Source: Bolinopsis microptera (Eukaryota > Ctenophora > Tentaculata > Lobata > Bolinopsidae). From it: 64,000 nt of DNA. Both the position numbers and the translations under genes were made by a program. Numbering within the stretch: the stretch's first letter is position 1; every line of letters begins with the position of its first letter. Where the stretch lies: NCBI RefSeq assembly GCF_026151205.1, contig NC_087076.1:558001-622000 (forward strand), written 5' to 3'. The notes under the pieces are model-generated. The model saw only the letters and a program-made list of their open reading frames with translations, was not told the origin of the DNA and did no database searches. This document shows positions 12,248-23,400 of the stretch, piece by piece.

Positions 12248-12838
12248 ACAAGAATTTCGCCGCGGTTAAACCACGCACGATCAATTTTCCCTACGATGTC
12301 CTTGTTTCATTAATTCTTTTGAGTGAAAAGTGTGACTGGAAAAAAGTGCAACATATTTACATACTATTAGTGCTTTTCATTCAAACAAGTAAAAACAAAT
12401 CTTTTATGTCATGTTTCCAGGGTTTGGACTGGAATTGCCCGCTTAAAGAACTTCCATCGCGTTACATTACATAATTTTCTCAATAAATGTAATAGATTTG
12501 TAGTGTTGTAATTAGTTTAATTTGTGCATGGTAAAAATTTACGATTTATTTGACCAATGTACAATGTAGCGCCGCGTACCAACGACAACAATAAATGAAT
12601 CCAGAAAATTGCGGAAAATAACTTTGCGAAGGAGGAATTTCACTGTAATTAATTAACACATGGCTAGCGTCGCGCGCAGCATAACAGACGCTTCCTACAC
12701 ACTTAATCATAGGGGAGTGGTCTATATTGCGAAGGAGCAGACTTTTGTCATCAACGCAGGTCCGTCGGGCCACCTCATATCTCCCAACCTGATTACTTAC
12801 AACGATCTTTATGCCTTCGGCAACAGTAGGGGAAAAAT
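12248..12838. repeat. Dispersed repeat, copy 2
   Basis: Second copy of the family at 6838-7276, carrying an extra 150-200 bp in the middle (about 12340-12530). A 62-codon frame from 12660 (MASVARSITDASYTL) is shared, with substitutions, by copy 1. Confidence 0.8.
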
Positions 12839-12954
12839 TGAAATTTGAGGTAAAATGGGTCTTTTTGGGGTTGGACACCCCCCTAAGTACCATGTACTAA
12901 CTGTTTTTCTGGGAAATGTACCATGCACTAACTGTGTTTTGGAAGAAAATAATG

Positions 12955-13062
12955 ACCCCCCCCCCCCCCCGACTACACGTACGGTACTGACTGTATGATC
13001 CCCCCCCCCAACGTCACGTACGGTACTGACTGTATGATCCCCCGACTACACACCGATAATGA
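12955..13062. repeat. Two to three copies of a C-run plus cgtacggtactgactgtatg unit
   Basis: A short direct repeat with variable poly-C runs between copies. Confidence 0.8.
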
Positions 13063-13406
13063 AGATATATATCGTTCTTTTTCTTCTTATCGCGTGCTCT
13101 TACATTTAAGAAATCAGAAAGAAAGTGAGGTGGTTGGAGGTGCTTCAAGAGCTGCCGATAGGCTGCAGGTAGAATGATAGGCTGCAGGTAGAATGACAGC
13201 AGGTAGGGGCAGTTATTAATTAACAATTGGTGCTCATTGTATTAACTACACCACTACTGTAATTGTATTAATTCACACTCGCCAGCGCACTGTCACGTGA
13301 CACGTTAGCGCGCTCATATACCTTAAAATGTTTATTTTCGGAAAAATGGCTGAAAAACAGATTTTTGCCGAGCGAGCAATGAAAATACTCACAAATGGGC
13401 TATTGG

Positions 13407-13677
13407 CAGTGGCGTAACGAAAGGCCCTGCTGACCCCGCTGTGCAGGGGGGCGCCAAATCGTCGTTTGAATGTGGGACAATTTCGAAAACTTAACTAAAG
13501 TACTAGCAAAACTGCGCGTTTTGCTCTAGATACACACTTTTTTAGAGATTTTACCGGCGTATTCTTTAAAATCACCTAATTTGTTCAATTTTAGGGAGGG
13601 GCACCAAAAGGGGAGGGGGCGCCAACAGGGGGGCGCTTTTTTCGTCAGGGGCGCCAACAGGCAACGTTACGCCACTG
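13407..13677. mobile_element. hAT-type MITE, 271 bp
   Basis: Termini cagtggcgtaacg and cgttacgccactg form a 13-bp perfect inverted repeat. It is flanked by an 8-bp direct duplication gctattgg (13399-13406 and 13678-13685). An 8-bp duplication with CAG...CTG ends is diagnostic of hAT. No coding capacity; the interior has repeated gggcgcc motifs. Confidence 0.9.
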
Positions 13678-13689
13678 GCTATTGGACTC

Positions 13690-14430
13690 AGGACTGGTAA
13701 CTAGAAAGGTCCTAAAGACTCGTGAGCAACATAAAATTTGTCCCAAGATGCAAGATAATTTACTTGGTGTTCAGAAACATCTAAAAAGTTGGAGAATGAT
13801 CTACTTAATTGGGCATTTCTCTTAATAAGCCAGGTATATTTGTGTCTTACAAAACGGCAAGATTTCAAAAATTCGGTTTAGGCCAAAAGGTCTTCTGCTG
13901 TTTGCTAACACCAAATAGTTCGCAATTGCCGACTCATGCACATTATATAATATTCAAAAACGTTCAGTTTAAGGTAATTAGTAAATAACTACTGCATGAT
14001 CTGTGAAAACATTTCATGCCAATTGCCAACAAAGAACCGAACCAAATTGTTGGGCAAGGATCTTGATCGATCTTGATCGATCAAAGTTTTCCTTGGCATC
14101 AATTTAACCAAAATGTGATGACCAAAATTCAACTTCAAACTTTTAATTCATTCATACGATGAAACCACGGTAACCACGGTAACCACGGTAACCATGTTAC
14201 CAAGAATACCTGACCTACAATAATTCGGCACATTGCAGATTTTCCCATCGTATGATAATATGTGTCATCCCCTCATTGTAATCAAGTGGTTACTGGCTAG
14301 CATTTTAACGGTTTAACCTTGATTGACCATGACTGTGGCACAATACTGGAGTATTCAAGATGGAGGTCTTCTATATGATTAATTACGATATCAACCAAAT
14401 TTAGGGTGGGTTTTGCCATAGTTTGAATTC
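13690..14430. other. Intergenic and phosphodiesterase 3' flank; no gene seen
   Basis: Unique sequence with a short tandem ggtaaccac run at about 14166-14200 and a gatcttgatcgatc repeat at about 14060. Confidence 0.5.
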
Positions 14431-14432
14431 AG

Positions 14433-14485
14433 TCACTTGTCCATTATCGAATCAGCCTTTGAGAGATAGTCAACATCATCCATAC
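14433..14485 (-). CDS. PDE possible last coding exon
   Basis: Candidate 3' end. In the same frame as exon 21 the sequence reads [16 protein letters not shown] and a stop at 14433-14435. Phase 0 from exon 21 fits an acceptor at ctctcaaag (coding from 14456: ADSIMDK, stop). The acceptor atattag at 14486-14487 would need a different incoming phase, unless the array is translated straight through. No clear poly(A) signal was seen downstream. Confidence 0.35.
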
Positions 14486-17400
14486 CTAATATAAAAAACA
14501 TACCTAATATAAAAACTACTCTATAAAAAACTAATAACTGCCCCGTATAATATGTATTAAATAATAATTTGACAGTGCTCGCTAATTTCACAGTGCTCGC
14601 TAATTTCACAGTGCTCGCTAATTTGACAGTGCTCGCTAATTTCACAGTGCTCGCTAATTTCACAGTGCTCGCTAGTTTCACAGTGCTCGCTAATTTCACA
14701 GTGCTCGCTAATTTCACAGTGCTCGCTAATTTCACAGTGCTCGCTAATTTCACAGTGCTCGCTAATTTCACAGTGCTCGCTAATTTCACAGTGCTCGCTA
14801 GTTTCACAGTGCTCGCTAGTTTGACAGTGCTCGCTAATTTCACAGTGCTCGCTAATTTCACAGTGCTCGCTAATTTCACAGTGCTCGCTAATTTCACAGT
14901 GCTCGCTAGTTTCACAGTGCTCGCTAGTTTCACAGTGCTCGCTAGTTTCACAGTGCTCGCTAATTTCACAGTGCTCGCTAGTTTCACAGTGCTCGCTAAT
15001 TTCACAGTGCTCGCTAATTTCACAGTGCTCGCTAGTTTCACAGTGCTCGCTAATTTCACAGTGCTCGCTAATTTCACAGTGCTCGCTAGTTTCACAGTGC
15101 TCGCTAATTTGACAGTGCTCGCTAATTTCACAGTGCTCGCTAATTTCACAGTGCTCGCTAGTTTCACAGTGCTCGCTAGTTTCACAGTGCTCGCTAATTT
15201 CACAGTGCTCGCTAATTTCACAGTGCTCGCTAATTTCACAGTGCTCGCTAGTTTCACAGTGCTTGCTAGTTTCACAGTGCTCGCTAATTTGACAGTGCTC
15301 GCTAATTTCACAGTGCTCGCTAATTTCACAGTGCTCGCTAATTTCACAGTGCTCGCTAGTTTCACAGTGCTCGCTAGTTTCACAGTGCTCGCTAGTTTCA
15401 CAGTGCTCGCTAGTTTCACAGTGCTCGCTAGTTTCACAGTGCTCGCTAATTTCACAGTGCTCGCTAATTTCACAGTGCTCGCTAGTTTCACAGTGCTCGC
15501 TAGTTTCACAGTGCTCGCTAGTTTCACAGTGCTCGCTAGTTTCACAGTGCTCGCTAGTTTCACAGTGCTCGCTAGTTTCACAGTGCTCGCTAATTTCACA
15601 GTGCTCGCTAGTTTCACAGTGCTCGCTAATTTCACAGTGCTCGCTAGTTTCACAGTGCTCGCTAATTTCACAGTGCTCGCTAATTTCACAGTGCTCGCTA
15701 ATTTCACAGTGCTCGCTAATTTCACAGTGCTCGCTAGTTTCACAGTGCTCGCTAATTTCACAGTGCTCGCTAATTTCACAGTGCTCGCTAATTTCACAGT
15801 GCTCGCTAATTTCACAGTGCTCGCTAATTTCACAGTGCTCGCTAATTTCACAGTGCTCGCTAATTTCACAGTGCTCGCTAATTTCACAGTGCTCGCTAAT
15901 TTCACAGTGCTCGATATGCTCACTAGTAGGACGTGGCCTGGCTCGGCCAAGTCAGGAGTGGGAGTCTTGCCATCGTCCTCCTGGCTATGCACTATATTGT
16001 CCTCCTGGTCTTCATCTGACATTTCATCAGAAAACCTTGCTTCTCTGGGCTAGGGGGAGGGCGTGACAATGAGGGCGCAGTAAAAAGTAAACGTGGTAAA
16101 GTAAACGTGGCAAAGTGAATGTATATAGTATATAGTACAAGAGATTAGTAATGAGGTGAGGTGATTATTGAAATCACAATGCTTGAGGCATGACACTAGA
16201 GAAACTAGCAATACTAGACTAGTATACTAACCCTGGAGGCATGACACTAAAGAAACTAGCAATACTAGACTAGACTAGACTATAATAGACTAGACTAGAC
16301 TAGTCTAGTCTAGACTAGACTAGACTAGACTAGACTAGACTAGACTAGACTAGACTAGACTAGACTAGACTAGTATACTTACCCGGTTAGTGTTTATAGA
16401 GGTAAGGGTGATGTTGGCGCTGGAGATGTCCGCAAACGAGGTCCGTCTTTCACACAGATTGGACCAGTTGCGTCGGTTACTTAAACAGCCGTCTAGAAGC
16501 GGCCGGAAAAGGGGGTTCGCTTTCTCTAATGACTGAAGAAACGAGCATGTTGGATCAGGTTTTTGAAACATTCTCACTATCAAAATAAACAAGTAAAGAA
16601 AAGCAGAGGCACATATTAGGTGCGGTAAAAAAATCGAAATTATGCGGTACCGCACCCGACTATAAAGGTAAAATGTGCGGTAAGGTGCGGTAAATTTTTA
16701 CCAATTATGCGGCAATTATGCGATTTTTTCGAAATTTGTGCGGGAATTGTGCGGTTTTCTTTTGCATTTTCTGAAGGACTTTGGAAATTCTAAACGTATA
16801 ACCGCCGCTCTTATCAAAAATAGGTCTGTTTATGTGTTACTGAGGGTGTAGTTCTTTACTAAGACCATGATTGAACGTATATTGAGATTCAGTTATCTGA
16901 GAACAGCGACTTGATCTGGTAGAGATCAGGAGACAGTTATTTGAAGACGCCTCTTGATAGAGTCGATCAGATCCCATGCGTGATCGCAAATATGTGACAC
17001 GCTTGTTGGCATTGATCGTCAGTACTTGTAAACCATTTGATCAAAGATCCATTAAGCCCACTATAAAGCCAACGCTACAACGAACAGAGCTCATTACCCG
17101 ATAAAAAGGGCTGCAGTTATGATCGAAGTACGGTAACGACGAGGGTTCCATAACGGCCTGGGTCACGGTCCCGAAAGGGCCTGGGTCACGGTCCCGAAAG
17201 GGCCTGGGTAACGGTCCCGAAAGGGCCTGGGTCATGGTCCCGAAAGGGCCTGGGTCACGTGGTAACCGGGTCACGTGGCCTAGGCAGGAGTTCCAAAAGG
17301 GCCTGGGTCACGGTCCCGAAAGGGCCTGGGTCAGGGTCCCGAAAGGGCCTGGGTCACGTGGTAACTGGGTCACGTGGCCTAGGTATGAGTTCCAAAAGGG

Positions 17401-20400
17401 CCTGGGTCACGGTCCCGAAAGGGCCTGAGTCACGGTCCTAAAAGGGCCTGAGTCACGGTCCCGAAAGGGCCCGACTTTTAACATATTTTGGTTTTTACAC
17501 TCGAAAATCTTAACGTGAAAATTTCAAAATTATGCGAAATTACGCGGAAAATGCTAGATTATGCGGAAATATGCAGAAAATTACAAAATGTGCGGAAAAC
17601 AATAAATTATGCGGAAATGTGCGTAAAACGGTAAATTGTGCGATCCCGCACCCATCGCACCTAATATGTGCCTCTGAAGAAAAGTGAAAAATCTTATAGT
17701 TTCTTTATCTACAAACACAGATTAAACGAATCTTGTGCATTGTTATCCACTATACTGTCTCGACTCGTGTAATGGTTTAAAAGAAATGTAATGTTTGGTT
17801 TAATTTGAATATCATGTCATTAGTAAACATGTATATTGCAGAAGTTGACTACGCTTGTATCTTCAATTTTGATAGTGTTTCAAAATCTGTGAATCTTTAC
17901 CTCATAGAGCTCCAAGCAAATATTGTCAATGAATCCGACTTGCATTTTGGGAAGTTCATCTCGTTTACTTCTGTCCATCATGTACGCTGGCGTGTGTCCA
18001 AACTTATCCCGCTAATGGTACAACAATTCAATAAAGAAACCAAGTAAGAAATTACTATTCTAAAGTTTAACCAATATTGAGACTATTACATGGTATAACC
18101 AGTATATGTACCTCAATGTCCCCCTGATTGAAGAACTCGCTGGTTACCTGGTTACCTGGTTACCTGGTTACCTGGTTACCTGGTTACCTGGTTACCTGGT
18201 TACCTGGTTACCTGGTTACCTGGTTACCTGGTTACCTGGTTACCTGGTTACCTGGTTACCTGGTTACCTGGTATAACCAGTATATGTACCTCAATGTCCC
18301 CCTGATTGAAGAACTCGCTGGTTACCTGGTTACCTGGTTACCTGGTTACCTGGTTACCTGGTTACCTGGTTATTTGGTTACCTGGTTACCTGGTTACCTG
18401 GTTACCTGGTTACCTGGTTACCTGGTTATTTGGTTACCTAGTTACCTGGTATAACCAGTATATGTACCTCAATGTCCCCCTGATTGAAGAACTCGCTGGC
18501 GATCTTCTCAGCTACCATTCTCTGAACCTCCCAAGGTTTAGTGATAGCAGAGAGATCACATCCAGTTATCATCATAGAGCGGAGCAGTACTCTGTTGTCT
18601 CCATCGTCCCAATTAGTGTCCGGGTTTTCCACCAGCTGCTTGAACAGGGATTTATGCCTGGTAAAAGAGAAAGTGTTGATATCAATACTGCAACTTCAGC
18701 TTGATATGAAAGGTTATCAGGATTAAGCTCATTAATGAGAACTCACTTGAAGTACAGAGCCAGGTCAGTAGCCAGGATTGTGGTCTTGGTGAGATCTAAG
18801 AACTGGGAATGTTCCTGCTCGTTGAGCCCTTTAAAGATGTTGTTCCCCTCCACTTGGGAGATGGTGAGGAAGTGGTTGAAGTGATGGTACTCCATAAAGG
18901 AGGTGCTGTACAGGTTAGCTAGTGGACTGTCAGATCTGCGGTAAACAAGTTAGCTAGTGGTTAACAAGTTAGCTAGTGGTTAACATGTTAGCTAGTGGTT
19001 AACATGTTAGCTAGTGGTTAACAAGTTAGCTAGTGGTTAACAAGTTAGCTAGTGGTTAACAAGTTAGCTAGTGGTTAACAAGTTAGCTAGTGGTTAACAA
19101 GTTAGCTAGTGGTTAACAAGTTAGCTAGTGGTTAACAAGTTAGCTAGTGGTTAACAAGTTAGCTAGTGGTTAACAAGTTAGCTAGTGGTTAACAAGTTAG
19201 CTAGTGGTTAACAAGTTAGCTAGTGGTTAACAAGTTAGCTAGTGGTTAACAAGTTAGCTAGTGGTTAACAAGTTAGCTAGTGGTTAACAAGTTAGCTAGT
19301 GGTTAACAAGTTAGCTAGTGGTTAACAAGTTAGCTAGTGGTTAACAAGTTAGCTAGTGGTTAACAAGTTAGCTAGTGGTTAACAAGTTAGCTAGTGGTTA
19401 ACAAGTTAGCTAGTGGTTAACAAGTTAGCTAGTGGTTAACAAGTTAGCTAGTGGTTAACAAGTTAGCTAGTGGTTAACAAGTTAGCTAGTGGTTAACAAG
19501 TCAGCTAGTGGTTAACAAGTTAGCTAGTGGTTAACAAGTTAGCTAGTGGTTAACAAGTCAGCTAGTGGTTAACAAGTCAGCTAGTGGTTAACAAGTTAGC
19601 TAGTGGTTAACAAGTTAGCTAGTGGTTAACAAGTTAGCTAGTGGTTAACAAGTTAGCTAGTGGTTAACAAGTTAGCTAGTGGTTAACAAGTTAGCTAGTG
19701 GTTAACAAGTTAGCTAGTGGTTAACAAGTTAGCTAGTGGTTAACAAGTTAGCTAGTGGTTAACAAGTTAGCTAGTGGTTAACAAGTTAGCTAGTGGTTAA
19801 CAAGTTAGCTAGTGGTTAACAAGTTAGCTAGTGGTTAACAAGTTAGCTAGTGGTTAACAAGTTAGCTAGTGGTTAACAAGTTAGCTAGTGGTTAACAAGT
19901 CAGCTAGTGGTTAACAAGTCAGCTAGTGGTTAACAAGTTAGCTAGTGGTTAACAAGTTAGCTAGTGGTTAACAAGTTAGCTAGTGGTTAACAAGTTAGCT
20001 AGTGGTTAACAAGTTAGCTAGTGGTTAACAAGTTAGCTAGTGGTTAACAAGTTAGCTAGTGGTTAACAAGTTAGCTAGTGGTTAACAAGTTAGCTAGTGG
20101 TTAACAAGTTAGCTAGTGGTTAACAAGTTAGCTAGTGGTTAACAAGTTAGCTAGTGGTTAACAAGTTAGCTAGTGGTTAACAAGTTAGCTAGTGGTTAAC
20201 AAGTTAGCTAGTGGTTAACAAGTTAGCTAGTGGTTAACAAGTTAGCTAGTGGTTAACAAGTTAGCTAGTGGTTAACAAGTCAGCTAGTGGTTAACAAGTT
20301 AGCTAGTGGTTAACAAGTCAGCTAGTGGTTAACAAGTTAGCTAGTGGTTAACAAGTCAGCTAGTGGTTAACAAGTTAGCTAGTGGTTAACAAGTTAGCTA

Positions 20401-23400
20401 GTGGTTAACAAGTTAGCTAGTGGTTAACAAGTTAGCTAGTGGTTAACAAGTTAGCTAGTGGTTAACAAGTTAGCTAGTGGACTGTCAGATCTGCGATTAA
20501 CAAACTCTAATTCAAATAATTTCATAAATCTTTTAGCGATGCTATATGAAAGGAAACCTAGCATTCTTGTTGAACTGGTATCGTAACTGGTAACATAACG
20601 ATAATTTAGTTGTACAACATTACATAATAGCAGTGTTACTAAGTACTATGGGGGGGGGGGGGGGGGGGGCGTACTATGCAGTTGAAACAACACATTAGTG
20701 TACATAATACGATTTGGTAGTTGTTGTAGTTTATTGGGGGACATGCAACGACCATTAATGACCATTAATGACCATTAATGACCATTAATGACAATGTCAG
20801 TATTGGCAAAAATAAAAATACTGACATGGTTTTTTCAGCACTTTATGGAACGAAAGTTAGGGCAACCATAGCTATATTTATAGGTCTTTCATGCAGAGAT
20901 TTGATTGAGAAAATTAAAAGGCTAAGCTTCTTTGGTTAGGTAGATCTTTCAGAGCAGAATTACCCTAGAGACTTGAAAAATGAGAGAAAATCGAAATGTC
21001 TTAAAATACAATATTATACATACAATTCATACTGTTAGAAGACTTATCTACTATGGCCTATACTATGGATACTGACTTTTGTCTCCCCCCCCCTGTATAA
21101 TCAAGATACTAGAAAATGCGAGTCTCCATTTGCGGCCAAAAATTGTCCAGAAAAATCGGTGTCACCAATTACATTCGGCTTTATAATACAGATTGGCATA
21201 AACGATGATTATTGGTTGTTAATGATTTTGTCAAAATTTAAAATATTCAGCTGTTAACTGAGGGACTTAAAACTGCAGAAACAATGCGATTTATTGCGCA
21301 TTCCTCTATCAAAATGGAATCACATTTCTAAACCCAACGCTTTTATTTTGTAGAGTTGTCAAAATCAGGAACTACAAAAAAACAATTTCACAAAAGGGCT
21401 AGGCAAGTCACACAAAGGTGTTACAAAAGGGCGATAACTATACTAGCGTTCGAAATATATGATATAGCCGAGACTACAAAGTAGAAGTTTTAAGTTGTAA
21501 CTTCGAATTTTGATCATTTTCTTAAAATTAATTTCCCCCAGTTTGTAAGTTAACTGGTACTCACAATTTCTGGAACTGATTAGTAGTGCCCCGGTGGTCA
21601 ATGTCGTGACAAAGAGAGCCCACCAGAAGAGCAAACACCTCAATATCAGTAAACTGCTGAGACATTTGGCCGGACGTTAACATAGCGAACATCATTTGAG
21701 CCACGTTGAATCCGTGTCGCCAGTTATGGTACATAACGTCTCTGTAATTCTTACGCACTGTTATTGACCATCTGATCAAACTCTGGAAATCAATCCTGGG
21801 GGACAGTTTGTTAGGCGACTCCAAATTCGGATCACATTTATATTAAACAAGTTCACTTCAAGTATATTAAAATATCAAAACAGTGAAAAGAAGAAAACAA
21901 GAGAACACCTGAATTTGTTGATAAGGTCGAGGTCTATGAACATTCTGATAGTGGCTAGAACCGTCTGGTCTGTTTCCAGGGAATGATCCGCAAACTCAAA
22001 CGACAGTATATTGAGCGATTGGGCGCTGGGTATCTCTTCTCGCTGCAAATGAACACGTTTAATATCAGAAGATAAAATTGTACTTGATTACTAAGAGAAA
22101 TGGTTAATTTGAAATATACATTTATACTACTACTTCTAGAACTAGTAGTAGTAGTACTAACTATCTCCCACAGTGTGGGGCCCACACCATACCTCAATTA
22201 GCGAGACTTCGTCCTTGCTGGCGCTGGCGTGGTACGACAGTATCTGAAACCGTAACATTATAAATACTAATGATGATTTAAGTTATGAACAATGTTATAT
22301 CCCCGCTCAAAGCGTGGGCGACATCTTTCAATGTACATATTATTGGCCTGGCTGCAGCTTACTTATGAGTTACTGCCTAGCTTCTTAGTTCTTACAGCTG
22401 TTATGGCTTACTCATTATTTTGTTACAAGTGATAATGATTCTATTTTCTAGTTGAACAGCAAAGTCAGCCTGCTGTTAATTTTTACACCCTGACTGACTG
22501 GCTCTCTTCGCATTTACAGGTGCTCTCTTCGCCCTTGCTTTTCTCATGCCATATCTTCCGTGCCACTGCTTACATTTCATCAGAGACAAGAGAAATTTGC
22601 TAAATTCATAAAATAATTAATGGTTCAACAACTGAAACTAAACGTGAATTTCGATAGATGATTCCCGAATCGGTCATTAATAATAATTGTTGCAGGGTAA
22701 CACGCTGGCTTCAAGTTCGCTGTACTGAGCAGAAACGCGCGTGTTGCGCTACTATCAATGTACCAAATAAGATCGCGCGTTCCGTAGAAAATATAGATTG
22801 CCGTCTCGAAAGGGAGTAAACGAAAATAATTAGCAAAATTGTTAGTGAACAGCGACATTTATCTGTAATCAAAGGTAATATTATCAAAAAGACAGAAAAT
22901 TCACCTCAAGCACCACTTTCTGAGCATTATTAGCTTTAATAAGTCGCTCGAAGTTGATAACATTATAGATTCCCAAGCCACAGAAAAGCGTAAATGCCTG
23001 TAAATGTAAGTAAATTAGTTAGAGAGCAAATTTAAATCTATTTCGAAGGAAAATAAAATCAGATTTGTAAATTCTGATTTCTACTAAATGACAGAGTTGC
23101 ATTTGCAGGGACTCATTTTAAAGTTACCTCAAATAGGGACTCATTTTAAAGTTACCTCAAATAGGGACTCATTTTAAAGTTACCTCAAATAGGGACTCAT
23201 TTTAAAGTTACCTCAAATAGGGACTCATTTTAAAGTTACCTCAAATAGGGACTCATTTAAAAGTTACCTCAAATAGGGACTCATTTTAAAGTTACCTCAA
23301 ATAGGGACTCATTTTAAAGTTACCTCAAATAGGGACCCATTTTAAAGTTACCTCAAATAGGGACTCATTTTAAAGTTACCTCAAATAGGGACTCATTTTA

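Noticed and set aside
14569-16053. 494-codon plus-strand frame (TVLANF repeats)
   Set aside because: It is the 18-bp array read in a frame without stops; the real coding signal is on the other strand.
18128-18454. Membrane-like Trp/Leu/Tyr repeat protein
   Set aside because: The ttacctgg array read in frame; it lies between copies of an exon donor in the phosphodiesterase intron.
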